Below are positions 45,134 through 53,314 of a DNA stretch of 64,000 nt, in pieces. Below the pieces are notes generated by a model that saw only the letters and a program-made list of their open reading frames with translations, was not told the origin of the DNA and searched no databases. The position numbers were made by a program, and so were the translations under genes. Within the stretch, counting starts at the first letter, position 1, and each line of letters starts with the position of its first letter. The DNA is from CAZPZZ01 sp964591245 (GTDB lineage Bacteria; Acidobacteriota; Vicinamibacteria; Vicinamibacterales; UBA8438): contig CAZPZZ010000003.1 of NCBI GenBank assembly GCA_964591245.1, positions 18,118 to 82,117 on the forward strand. Direction: 5' to 3'.

Positions 45134-46411
45134 ATGACTCGACTCCGAAGATCTCTCCCGGCCGTGTTCTGCGTCGCATACCTGATGCTTTCTGCGTCAT
45201 TGGTCCAGGGTCAAGTTGGACCAGGCGAGCATTGGGTCGGAACCTGGGCCACTGCGCTCGTTGCACAACCGGCTTCGTCTTCCTCGTTCGCGAACCAGAC
45301 TCTCCGTCAAGTCGTGCGCGTCAGTCTGGGAGGCGACCGACTCCGAATCACATTCAGCAACGTGTACGGTACCCAGCCGCTCACGATCGGTGCAGCCACA
45401 GTCGCGCGTCAGGCGGACGCGGAAGCTATCATTCCCGCTTCCAATCGGCCACTAACCTTCGGCGGTCGACAGAGTGTGACCATCCCGCCTGGAGCCAGCG
45501 TACTGAGCGATGCTGTCGCCTTGAATGTTCCGGCCTTATCCGATGTCGCCATCGATCTCTATGTGCCCGGCGATACCTCGGCATCGGAGTCACCCATCAC
45601 CCAACACAGCGCCGCCATACAAACTTCCTATACCTCCATGCCAGGTGACCATACTGGCCGCGATGACTTCCCCGTCGATACAACGACGACGTCGTGGTTC
45701 TTCCTCGCCCGCGTCGACGTCGTCGCGCCAGAACACATCGGAGCCGTCGTGCTGTTTGGCGACTCGATCACCGATGGCAGTGGATCGACGCTTGACACGA
45801 ACAACCGCTGGCCGGACCACCTGGCCCGACGGCTGCACAACGCGAACATCCGGTTCGGAATCCTCAACCTCGGGATCGCAGGTAACCGTGTCCTGAGCGA
45901 CGGACTGGGGGTCAGTGCTCTCGCTCGGTTTGATCGTGAAGTGCTGGCGCAACCGGGGGTCACCCACGTCATCGTACTTGAAGGTATCAACGATATCGGG
46001 TTGGCCCTCACGGACATCGGCATTCCACGGACGGATCCGCCTCCAACTGCCGAGGACATTATTTTTGGGCACCAGCAACTCATCGAGCGCGCCAGAACTC
46101 GAAACGTGCAGATCTACGGAGCCACGTTTCTGCCCTTCGCGGGGACCTCACTGGCAAGAATTCCCAACTACTACTCGACGGACGGTGACACGACCCGACA
46201 AACGGTCAACGCCTGGATACGGACGAGTGGCGCATACGACGCCGTCATCGACTTCGATGCAGCACTCCAGAATCCAGAGGCTCCACTCGAGATGCTGCCC
46301 CGCTACGACTCGGGCGATGGACTTCACCCGGGAGATACGGGATACGAAGCAATGGCCAACACACTAGATCTCGAGTTACTGCAAGTCGCCGAACCGGGCA
46401 ATGCTCGCTGA
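45134..46411 (+). CDS. Exported SGNH/GDSL-family hydrolase
   Basis: This encodes 425 residues. The ATG at 45134 opens a signal peptide (L-P-A-V-F-C-V-A-Y-L-M-L-S-A-S-L-V-Q-G-Q); the frame runs back to 45014. After a beta-rich N-terminal region (W-V-G-T-W-A-T-A, about residues 30-190) comes the SGNH domain. Block I is F-G-D-S-I-T-D-G (nucleophile Ser), the oxyanion Gly/Asn lie in G-I-A-G-N-R and G-I-N-D-I-G, and block V is D-G-L-H-P-G-D-T-G-Y (catalytic Asp and His). It is an esterase or carbohydrate deacetylase-type enzyme acting outside the cytoplasm; length and domain order match known bacterial secreted members. Confidence 0.9.
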   Translation: MTRLRRSLPAVFCVAYLMLSASLVQGQVGPGEHWVGTWATALVAQPASSSSFANQTLRQVVRVSLGGDRLRITFSNVYGTQPLTIGAATVARQADAEAIIPASNRPLTFGGRQSVTIPPGASVLSDAVALNVPALSDVAIDLYVPGDTSASESPITQHSAAIQTSYTSMPGDHTGRDDFPVDTTTTSWFFLARVDVVAPEHIGAVVLFGDSITDGSGSTLDTNNRWPDHLARRLHNANIRFGILNLGIAGNRVLSDGLGVSALARFDREVLAQPGVTHVIVLEGINDIGLALTDIGIPRTDPPPTAEDIIFGHQQLIERARTRNVQIYGATFLPFAGTSLARIPNYYSTDGDTTRQTVNAWIRTSGAYDAVIDFDAALQNPEAPLEMLPRYDSGDGLHPGDTGYEAMANTLDLELLQVAEPGNAR

Positions 46412-46636
46412 CAACGCGACGCGTACCGCAATGGAACCCATGACGCGAGTCGCGATGACCACTGACCTTCCGCCTGCTCTCGAAACGCCCGTCAATGCGG
46501 TCGACCGATCACGCGCCATGCGCGAACACACCACAGGCGTATTGACCGCCACGGTCAGCCATGTTGGAGTGGTGAGCGTCGTACTAGTCAGGCTCGGCCT
46601 TGATCTGGACACGGGAAGTGCGGAAAGTATGAGCTG

Positions 46637-47893
46637 ATGGTTGACATACCTCGTCCCGATATCGCGCGGTCCAGACAATACCGCCGCCTCGGGTACGTCG
46701 CCGGGGCAGCCGCTGTCGTCAGCCTCATCTCGCTGGGCATCTTCCGCCTGCAGCCGGCACCTCCCAGCGTCGATCGTCGCACTGTCTACGTCGCCACGGT
46801 CGAACAGGGTCAGATGCTCAGGGACGTACGTGGCTCCGGAAGCCTCATACCTGAAGAAATTCGATGGATCTCGGCAGTCACGAACAGCACTGTCGAACGC
46901 ATCGTGCTGCGACCAGGTGTATCGGTCCAACCGGACACCATCATCGTCGAACTAAGCAACCCACAACTCGAACAGAGCGCACTTGAAGCCCGATTACAGC
47001 TGGAAGCCGCACAGGCTCGCTACCAGAGTCGACAGGTCGCGTTGGACAGAGAACTCCTGACCCAACAGGCTTCGGTCGCCACGATCCTCTCAGAGCTCAC
47101 GCTCGCCGAATTCGAGGCTCAACAATACGAAAAACTCTTCGCCGCCGACCTCGTGTCCGAGCTGGACCTGCGCAAGAGTCAGTCAAGAGTCTCCCAACTT
47201 GGGATTCGCCATCAAATCGAGGAACAGCGACTGGAGATCCAGTCGAGTTCTATCGACACCGAGCTCGCCGCCGTACAGGCCGAGGTAGACAGACTCCAAA
47301 CCATCTATGCGCTCCGTCAGTCAGAAGTGGCCAGCCTCCAACTGACCGCTGGGGTGTCTGGTGTGTTACAGGAAGTGCCGCTCGAAGAAGGAGCGCGCGT
47401 GACACCAGGAACCAATCTTGCCCGTGTCGGCAATCCGGCGCGCTTGAAAGCGGCCCTTCGGGTCGCCGAGACGCAAGCACGGGACATCCAAATTGGTCAA
47501 CCCGCCACGATCGATACACGCAACGGCATTATTCCCGGCCGAGTTCGCCGCATCGATCCCGCCGTACAGGAGGGCACCGTGACGGTAGACATCACCCTGG
47601 ACGGCGAGCTACCCCGCGGGGCCCGGCCCGATTTGACGGTTGATGGCAGGATCGAACTCGAACGTCTTGAAGACGTCGTGTACATGGGGCGTCCGGCCTT
47701 TGGGCAAGCCGGCAGTGCCGTGAGTTTGTTCAAACTCGAGCCAAACTCGCACGACGCCGTACGAACGCGGGTACAACTTGGGCGCAGCTCCGTCAACACG
47801 ATTGAGGTGATCGAAGGCCTACAACCCGGAGACCAGGTCGTGCTGTCAGACATGTCACAGTGGGACGCATTCGATCGCGTGCGGCTCCAGTGA
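46637..47893 (+). CDS. HlyD/MacA-type periplasmic adaptor
   Basis: This encodes 418 residues with one N-terminal membrane anchor (Y-V-A-G-A-A-A-V-V-S-L-I-S-L-G-I-F). Order: a first beta/lipoyl-like segment (V-R-G-S-G-S-L-I-P-E-E), a long helical hairpin (about 105-225) that should form the coiled coil, the second lipoyl half (A-G-V-S-G-V-L-Q-E-V-P), and beta-barrel and membrane-proximal domains. It would link an inner-membrane ABC permease to an outer-membrane factor. A MacB-like ATPase gene follows directly, with overlap if a GTG at 47890 is used. No permease gene is present beside them. A short open frame 46401-46637 just upstream looks non-coding. Confidence 0.85.
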   Translation: MVDIPRPDIARSRQYRRLGYVAGAAAVVSLISLGIFRLQPAPPSVDRRTVYVATVEQGQMLRDVRGSGSLIPEEIRWISAVTNSTVERIVLRPGVSVQPDTIIVELSNPQLEQSALEARLQLEAAQARYQSRQVALDRELLTQQASVATILSELTLAEFEAQQYEKLFAADLVSELDLRKSQSRVSQLGIRHQIEEQRLEIQSSSIDTELAAVQAEVDRLQTIYALRQSEVASLQLTAGVSGVLQEVPLEEGARVTPGTNLARVGNPARLKAALRVAETQARDIQIGQPATIDTRNGIIPGRVRRIDPAVQEGTVTVDITLDGELPRGARPDLTVDGRIELERLEDVVYMGRPAFGQAGSAVSLFKLEPNSHDAVRTRVQLGRSSVNTIEVIEGLQPGDQVVLSDMSQWDAFDRVRLQ

Positions 47894-47964
47894 GTATTCT
47901 GGACACCTTGCACAAGACGGACTCACCTCCGACAAGGATGATGGACTCGAAGAAAGTTCCATCG

Positions 47965-48666
47965 ATGAACGACACGACAACACCGTTGATTCATTTGGAG
48001 GAGATGACCAAGGTCTTTCTGACCGACGAAGTAGAAACCCATGCACTCGAGGCCATCAACCTCGACATCCATCGAGGAGATTACGCCATCATCTCAGGCC
48101 CCTCTGGGTGTGGCAAGTCGACCCTTCTCTCCATCCTCGGCCTCCTCGATACGCCAACGAATGGGAAGTACACGCTCAACGGCCAGTTGGTAACCACGCT
48201 CACCATGGCCGAACGTGCGAGCACGAGAAATCGCGAGATCGGATTTATTTTTCAAGGCTTCAACCTTATCGGGGATCTCACCGTTTACGAAAACGTCGAG
48301 CTCCCACTGACGTACAGGGGAATGCCCCACGCCGAACGCCGGGAGCGCGTGACGGCCGCACTGGCCAACGTGGATATGGCGCACCGCACCAACCACGTAC
48401 CGAGTCAGCTTTCAGGGGGACAACAGCAACGCGTCGCAGTGGCACGCGCGGTCGCCGGAGAGCCGTCAATTCTACTTGCCGACGAACCAACCGGGAATCT
48501 CGCCTCAAGAAACGGTGAGGCCGTTATGCAACTCCTCGCCACGCTTCATGGCACCGGATCAACCATCTGCATGGTGACCCACGATCCACGTTATGCTCAA
48601 CACGCGACACGTGAGATACACCTCTTCGACGGCCAGGTCGTCGAAAACGCACACACAAACGCCTGA
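47965..48666 (+). CDS. ABC transporter ATP-binding protein, MacB/LolD type
   Basis: This encodes 233 residues from the ATG at 47965 (GAAGAAAG upstream). An ATG at 47938 and a GTG at 47890 overlapping the adaptor stop are alternatives. Motifs are intact: Walker A G-P-S-G-C-G-K-S-T, signature L-S-G-G-Q-Q-Q-R-V-A, Walker B L-L-A-D-E-P-T-G-N-L and the H-loop T-H-D-P-R-Y-A. The L-S-G-G-Q-Q-Q-R and E-P-T-G-N-L forms are those of the MacB/LolD/FtsE branch, which works with FtsX-like permeases in lipoprotein transport or efflux. The expected permease is absent downstream: a convergent gene begins 12 bases after the stop. Confidence 0.92.
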   Translation: MNDTTTPLIHLEEMTKVFLTDEVETHALEAINLDIHRGDYAIISGPSGCGKSTLLSILGLLDTPTNGKYTLNGQLVTTLTMAERASTRNREIGFIFQGFNLIGDLTVYENVELPLTYRGMPHAERRERVTAALANVDMAHRTNHVPSQLSGGQQQRVAVARAVAGEPSILLADEPTGNLASRNGEAVMQLLATLHGTGSTICMVTHDPRYAQHATREIHLFDGQVVENAHTNA

Positions 48667-48678
48667 GTGTAGTGCTGA

Positions 48679-50208
48679 TTAGTTCGCACGCTCGACAGTC
48701 GTGTAGTCGAGGTAGGTACTTCCGCCCACTGTGGAAAGTGTCGCCGTCAGACTATAGCGACCATCATCGGTCGCCACCACCACCTCAGACGTTTCAACGA
48801 CGCGCCCCTCGTCGGCGGGTTCGTCATGCAATGCCTCCAGCATTACGCGGCCCGACATTGACGACGGAATTTCCAGACCCAACAGATGAAGAAACGTCGG
48901 CGCAAAATCGACATTCCCGGTAGGCACGTCGATGGTCGCACCCGCCTTTAGATCCGGTCCGACTGCAACCAGCACGTTGTGAATGTCAAAAGGACTCGAG
49001 CTGCCGTGACCAGCAACACCCCCTTGGGCCGACATACCGGCGAATCCGTAGTCGCCAACATCATCCGTCCAGTCGGCTGAATACAGAATCTGTGCCGACC
49101 GATCATGATCCCAGCGTGCGACGTCGAACGACAAAGTCCCGGGTACGGCGCCCTCAACCGAGCCCAGTTCTTCGGCTCGGGTAAACACCGCCCCAATACC
49201 TTCAGTCTCTTGTAACGCTGCCACGATATCTTCGACTGTCGACGGATCACCATCGTTCACATAAATCGCGCCAGGCCCGGCAACTATGCGGGGAGTACCA
49301 TCCTCAAGCATCGTACTGAAGGGAGCCAGCACCGTGTTGAGGTCGGCCATACCGGTGTGCTGTGAAAAGCCATGATCCGACGTCACCCAAATGTTGGTCC
49401 GCTCGAGCAATCCAGCCGCCTCCAACCCAGCCTGGATACGATCAATCTCTGCATCCAGCCGGAACAATGCTTCTCCCGTGAGCGGATGACCCACGCCATG
49501 TTGATGAGCCGTAGTGTCCGGATCACTCAACCACATGACCGTGACCGGCGGATCGATGGACGGTAGGAGAAATTCCAGAAACGCATCGACAACCCAACGG
49601 TTACGCGCGTGATTCGGGGTATTCGCCTCGGGCACGGGCCCCAGCCGCTCGATAGCCTCCGAGTGCAACCCCTCAGGTAGGCTGTAGTCATAATGGAAGA
49701 TCGCCCCACCCGCCAACGAGTGATTCAACAAGTACGACGACCCGCTCGATCCGGCGCTCGCCACCAGGAGCCGCTGGCCTGCAGACTGCAGGGCTTCACC
49801 AAGCGTAACCGTAGACAGAAGCCCCGACGGCTCTTCGGTCTCGACCTTCAGTAGATTGGCGCGGTCACCGGTATTGAGGAACCGTGAAGCATCGACCACA
49901 GGGAAAAACACCGAATTCCCCAATAATCCATGGGTCTCCGGATAGGCCCCGGTAGAAATCGACGAGGCATTCACGCGCGTCACTGTCGGAAAAACCGCGT
50001 GGTGCCGATTCATGACTACGCCACGCTGCCCCAACATGTACAACGTCGGCATCAAATGTGGAACGACGTAATCTGGCCGTAAACCGTCCAGCACGATCAG
50101 TAAATTGCGCGTCGAGTTCTCCCTCGACTCCGGTTCTCCGCCCGGACCACACCCTGTGAGAACAAGCAGGCTGAGCACGAACACCAGACTCGCCCGTGCT
50201 CTAGACAT
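48679..50208 (-). CDS. Type I phosphodiesterase / nucleotide pyrophosphatase-like lipoprotein (alkaline phosphatase superfamily)
   Basis: This encodes 509 residues from the ATG at 50208; the frame extends to 50241. The N-terminus is a lipoprotein signal with lipobox L-V-L-T-G-C, so it is membrane-tethered outside the cytoplasm. Metal and active-site motifs of the superfamily are clear: V-L-D-G-L-R-P-D-Y (first Asp), F-P-T-V-T-R-V-N-A (Thr nucleophile), L-S-D-P-D-T-T-A-H-Q-H-G (Asp and His ligands), T-S-D-H-G-F-S-Q-H and a late His in A-G-H-G-S. It should hydrolyse phosphodiester or pyrophosphate bonds; substrate unknown. Confidence 0.9.
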   Translation of the reverse strand: MSRARASLVFVLSLLVLTGCGPGGEPESRENSTRNLLIVLDGLRPDYVVPHLMPTLYMLGQRGVVMNRHHAVFPTVTRVNASSISTGAYPETHGLLGNSVFFPVVDASRFLNTGDRANLLKVETEEPSGLLSTVTLGEALQSAGQRLLVASAGSSGSSYLLNHSLAGGAIFHYDYSLPEGLHSEAIERLGPVPEANTPNHARNRWVVDAFLEFLLPSIDPPVTVMWLSDPDTTAHQHGVGHPLTGEALFRLDAEIDRIQAGLEAAGLLERTNIWVTSDHGFSQHTGMADLNTVLAPFSTMLEDGTPRIVAGPGAIYVNDGDPSTVEDIVAALQETEGIGAVFTRAEELGSVEGAVPGTLSFDVARWDHDRSAQILYSADWTDDVGDYGFAGMSAQGGVAGHGSSSPFDIHNVLVAVGPDLKAGATIDVPTGNVDFAPTFLHLLGLEIPSSMSGRVMLEALHDEPADEGRVVETSEVVVATDDGRYSLTATLSTVGGSTYLDYTTVERAN

Positions 50209-50267
50209 GGGTCGATCAGCGCGGCAAGTAGTCGCGGTCATGAGACATCCGATACGAATGCGTCAGG

Positions 50268-50375
50268 CTAGCGTTTGACAAGCCCCAGAACGGCACACGC
50301 CACAACGACCAGAAACGGCAGCACCGCGCCAGCAGCAAACAACATGGTGGCAAGAGAACTTGGTTCACTCGGCAT
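50268..50375 (-). CDS. 35-residue single-helix membrane protein
   Basis: This is a very short open frame with good signals. On the minus strand GAGGAGG lies about nine bases upstream of the ATG at 50375, and the product is M-P-S-E-P-S-S-L-A-T followed by about 21 hydrophobic residues (from M-L-F-A-A-G to A-V-L-G-L-V) and a basic end K-R. It would be a small inner-membrane protein with a polar N-terminus. It lies 59 bases upstream of the phosphodiesterase-like lipoprotein gene on the same strand, so it may be cotranscribed with it. I do not recognise a family. Small size makes chance occurrence possible, but the Shine-Dalgarno site and helix argue for a real gene. Confidence 0.5.
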   Translation of the reverse strand: MPSEPSSLATMLFAAGAVLPFLVVVACAVLGLVKR

Positions 50376-50477
50376 GACCTGATTCCTCCTCAGCAATGCC
50401 ATCGACCACAGGATTGCGGTCAATGGCCACAAACGGATGATTATAGCCAGATTCGGATTTACGGATAGCTCAACTCA

Positions 50478-50756
50478 CTAATGGGACCCGAAGGGAAACG
50501 CCGTAAGCCAAGCGCGGGCGTGGTCCAGATCATCCGTGCGTAGGGTATCCGGGTTGATCCCCCGCTCAGCCCCTAGAAGGAAGGCCCCGAACTGGGCCCC
50601 GCGGTAGGACGATCCGCAACCGGTGAAAAGAAGGTGCTCGGTGCCCGATTCCACAAGCCGCCGAGCCAACTCTCTCGCCTCCGTGCGCAGGGTGAGCACA
50701 CTCTCGATGAGCTCTGGTTGGGCACGGACATCTTCGACGGATGACTCTGCCGAATG
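50478..50756 (-). pseudogene. Truncated SIS-domain (sugar isomerase-like) remnant
   Basis: The open frame reads A-E-S-S-V-E-D-V-R-A-Q-P-E-L-I-E-S-V, then a helix and L-L-F-T-G-C-G-S-S-Y-R-G-A, the start of a SIS sugar-isomerase domain as in GlmS/AgaS-type proteins (G-C-G-S-S-Y is the phosphosugar-binding loop). It ends 73 residues after the internal GTG, where a full SIS protein would continue for over 250 more. An in-frame TGA lies directly upstream at about 50757-50759 and no ATG follows it. An overlapping frame (50566-50889) begins M-T-D-K-L-P-S-W-A-R-E-L-L but does not continue into the SIS frame. I read this as a decayed gene fragment. Confidence 0.55.
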
Positions 50757-50913
50757 TCATCGGTACCCCAGATCCGCGCTCACAGAGGCACGCGTGCCAG
50801 CTCGGACTCGGATCGTCACGAGTTGGCAGCGGAGCCCCGGGGTTGCGTGTGAGTAACTCTCGAGCCCACGAAGGAAGTTTGTCCGTCATGCTGAACTGTC
50901 GATGGGGCGTTTG

Positions 50914-51956
50914 TCAGGCCTTCGTCACAGATGCGGCCGCCACCGCTTGCGCCCGTCGCAGTAAACCAGGAGCCTGAAAGCGAACGCACAGATCAAAGAA
51001 ACCTGGACGAAAGCCGGTCCATCGCAGTTCGTCAACACTCTGGAATAACCGTGCGGAGCATCGTAATGTCGCAAGGTCTCGAAACAGGAACGCCTCAGCC
51101 TGATGCGTCACCAACTCATCTGCAAGTCGTGCGGCGCCTCTCACCGTAACCCGCCAGTCTCCGGCATCGTTCGGAATTTTTTCGAGATGCTGATACCTGC
51201 CGAGTACCGCCGAGGCCGACTTCGCTCCCCATCCGCGGAGCCCGGGAAACCCATCGGCAGCATCGCCGACCAGTGCCAAATAATCAGGAATCGNNNNNNN
51301 NNNNNNNNNNNNNNNNNNNNNNNNNNNNNNNNNNNNNNNNNNNNNNNNNNNNNNNNNNNNNNNNNNNNNNNNNNNNNNNNNNNNNNNNNNNNNAGCCCGG
51401 GAAACCCATCGGCAGCATCGCCGACCAGTGCCAAATAATCAGGAATCGACGCCGGAGAAACACCGAACTTCGCCACCACACCCTCAGCGTCTCGGATCGT
51501 CCCTGACCGCCGATCAAACTGCACCACACGCTGGTCCACCACGCATTGCGCGAGGTCTTTATCTGGCGTACAAATGAAGATCTGCTCTACCCTCCCGTCC
51601 TCACTCGCCACCGCAGCAGCCGAGGCCAAACCGTCATCCGCCTCGAGGTCTGTCATCGGCCATACCGTTATTCCCAACTCCTCCAACGCTGACTCGAGCG
51701 GCCCGAACTGCGCGGCAAGTGCCGGATCAATGCCGTCGCCGGTCTTGTAGCCAGGCCAAAGTGCATTACGGAACGATTCGACGACATGATCGGTTGCTAC
51801 ACCAAGATGCGTGACCTTGTCCTCCAGCAACGAGAGCATCGAATTGAGCACGCCACGCACGGCACCTATTTCATGACCGTCGACGTCAGTTGCCGAGGGT
51901 ACCGCGTAGTAGTGGCGGAACAATTCGTAGGTGCCATCGACGAGAAAAACGTTCAT
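50914..51956 (-). CDS. 5'-3' exonuclease-like protein (PIN/FLAP fold), interrupted by assembly gap
   Basis: Removing 100 N plus one 55-base duplicate restores a single frame of 295 residues. The start M-N-V-F-L-V-D-G-T-Y-E-L-F-R has the first acidic metal ligand of the DNA polymerase I-type 5' nuclease fold. Others follow in L-E-A-D-D-G-L-A-S and C-T-P-D-K-D-L-A-Q. A helix-hairpin-helix region is marked by P-D-Y-L-A-L-V-G-D-A-A-D-G-F-P-G and G-W-G-A-K-S-A. No polymerase domain follows, so this is a stand-alone exonuclease like those acting on flaps or RNA primers. It has no obvious operon partner. Confidence 0.88.
51239..51448. repeat. 55-base exact duplication flanking an assembly gap
   Basis: Bases 51239-51293 and 51394-51448 are identical and flank the N run. 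They represent the same genomic segment at two contig ends, inside the exonuclease gene. Confidence 0.95.
51294..51393. other. Assembly gap (100 N), artefactual
   Basis: This run of exactly 100 N lies inside the exonuclease-like gene. Frame continuity after collapse shows that no bases need be missing. Confidence 0.95.
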
Positions 51957-52114
51957 GGTGTCTCAATCCGGGTAACCAGGAGTTCTCGCTGACCTCGAAA
52001 GGCTTACCCCAGGCCACACCGGAAAGACCCCGCCTGGGAATGACAGCCCCGGGTAGCCTTGAAACGAACGTTTACATTGTCGCTCCCGGAGAGACGCGGA
52101 GCACGAGGGTGACG

Positions 52115-52351
52115 TCAACTCTCGCGACGGGAAACCGATGCGGCCGTCGGACATGTCTCCCACCCAAGCACACTCAGTTCCTTACCTAGTTTCCTCGCCG
52201 CGTCGACCAAGGCGGACGCATCCTCAAAGCTCTCGCTTTCTTCAGAACCATCCGGATACAACACGACCATCTCACAGGCGTCGGATCGCTGGTCACAGTG
52301 AATGCCGATAAATCGAGGTGTGCTTTCACCTCGGTTAAAGAACCAAAGCAT
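52115..52351 (-). CDS. Small unknown protein
   Basis: This encodes 78 residues from the ATG at 52351 (a GTG directly before it at 52354 is also possible). The sequence reads as a compact alpha/beta protein: M-L-W-F-F-N-R-G-E, then I-G-I-H-C-D-Q-R-S-D-A-C-E-M-V-V-L-Y-P-D-G-S and an amphipathic helix D-A-S-A-L-V-D-A-A-R-K-L. Three cysteines are present. No family is recognised and the ribosome binding site is weak, but codon use looks like that of neighbouring genes. It stands alone between the exonuclease and GspB genes. Confidence 0.45.
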   Translation of the reverse strand: MLWFFNRGESTPRFIGIHCDQRSDACEMVVLYPDGSEESESFEDASALVDAARKLGKELSVLGWETCPTAASVSRRES

Positions 52352-52648
52352 CACCGGGTGTTATCGGGAGGTTACCTAGAGGCACGACAGTCCTCGTCCG
52401 GATTTTTGGTGCAATCCTGTGTCAAAGCAGGTGCTTGTAGGAACATCGAAGGACACACACATTCGGGGATATGCGGTTACAGCAATCTTCGCCATCCCTG
52501 CGGCCGCCTCAACGGCAGTCCACAACGACTCAATGCTGGGAAGAGAAAGCCGGCGACCGTCAGCCCTGTCTCCATCCATCGGGTCAGGACCCCACAAATC
52601 TGGTCAGCGCCCGTGCCTCGACAGCGGACGAATGTCGATAGCCGCCAA
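52352..52648. other. Intergenic region
   Basis: This region of 297 bases lies upstream of the small unknown protein and downstream of gspB. Open frames on both strands cross it, but none has a credible start or a recognisable product. Confidence 0.35.
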
Positions 52649-53314
52649 CTACTTCAACGCAAGACGGACTCGCACACCATTGAAATCAAGTTCAACGTCG
52701 GCCCGAGTGACGTCCGCAACAACGAAGTCGGCGACCCGGTCACCGATAGCGATCATGGTCTCGTTGATCACAGCGATCGAGCGTACATCGGAAGAAATGA
52801 TGCCCTCGAGTGTCAAGAGAGACCCGTCAGGAGCGGTCATCTCACGGATGTAGATCCGCCCAGGCTCCAGGCGTGGCATCACAGAATCAACACTTGAAGA
52901 ATCGACAGCCACGACCGTCGGCGGCGGTAGGGAAGTGGCCGTCGCGGCCTGGTTGGACGAGGCCTCGAGAACTCTCGCCTCGGAGGCGGCAGGCAGCGAG
53001 TCGACAGGCACGACGGCGGTTGGCGAAGGCGGCACAGGTAACACTGTTTCCCGACGCCCGCTCTCGGCCGGAGGTAGGGCCTCTACCCCGTCGACCCTAA
53101 TGGCTTGCTCCCATCTGGGCAACCCAGGCCCAATAACCGACACGACGACGAAGGCCGCCGTCGTCACGGCACTTCCCACGACATACGGCCTCCATTGCGT
53201 CGGGCGTGACGCCGCGGCCTCCCTCGACGTCCAAAACCGCGATGACGGGAGCGGGTGGTCTTGCTCGGGCGCCTCGCGACCCGCTTTCTGCAGGGCGTCA
53301 TTTATTAGGCTCAT
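52649..53314 (-). CDS. gspB: GspB-like type II secretion assembly protein
   Basis: This encodes 221 residues. The first residues M-S-L-I-N-D-A-L-Q-K-A are the hallmark of GspB/ExeB-type proteins. A membrane helix (V-G-S-A-V-T-T-A-A-F-V-V-V-S-V-I) follows at about 45-62, then a proline/alanine-rich periplasmic linker. The C-terminal beta domain (about 145-221) resembles GspC/PilP modules: L-E-G-I-I-S-S-D, A-V-I-N-E, I-G-D-R-V-A and a closing L-D-F-N-G-V-R-V-R-L. It should pair with the ATPase GspA, whose gene overlaps it by four bases (ATGA), to help place the secretin in peptidoglycan. No other type II secretion genes are in the window. Confidence 0.8.
   Translation of the reverse strand: MSLINDALQKAGREAPEQDHPLPSSRFWTSREAAASRPTQWRPYVVGSAVTTAAFVVVSVIGPGLPRWEQAIRVDGVEALPPAESGRRETVLPVPPSPTAVVPVDSLPAASEARVLEASSNQAATATSLPPPTVVAVDSSSVDSVMPRLEPGRIYIREMTAPDGSLLTLEGIISSDVRSIAVINETMIAIGDRVADFVVADVTRADVELDFNGVRVRLALK

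Noticed and set aside
46401..46637. Open frame of 78 codons between the SGNH hydrolase and adaptor genes
   Set aside because: It starts inside the previous gene, has no convincing ribosome binding site and gives a sequence with no structural or family signal. Its stop merely overlaps the adaptor start.
51239..51448. 55-base direct repeats as target-site duplications or phage attachment sites
   Set aside because: All three pairs have the same length, flank exactly 100 N and restore reading frames when collapsed, which marks them as assembly overlaps.
52376..52597. Minus-strand frame of 73 codons upstream of the small unknown protein
   Set aside because: No ribosome binding site or recognisable domain; overlapping frames of similar length exist on the other strand, so it is probably chance in GC-rich DNA.
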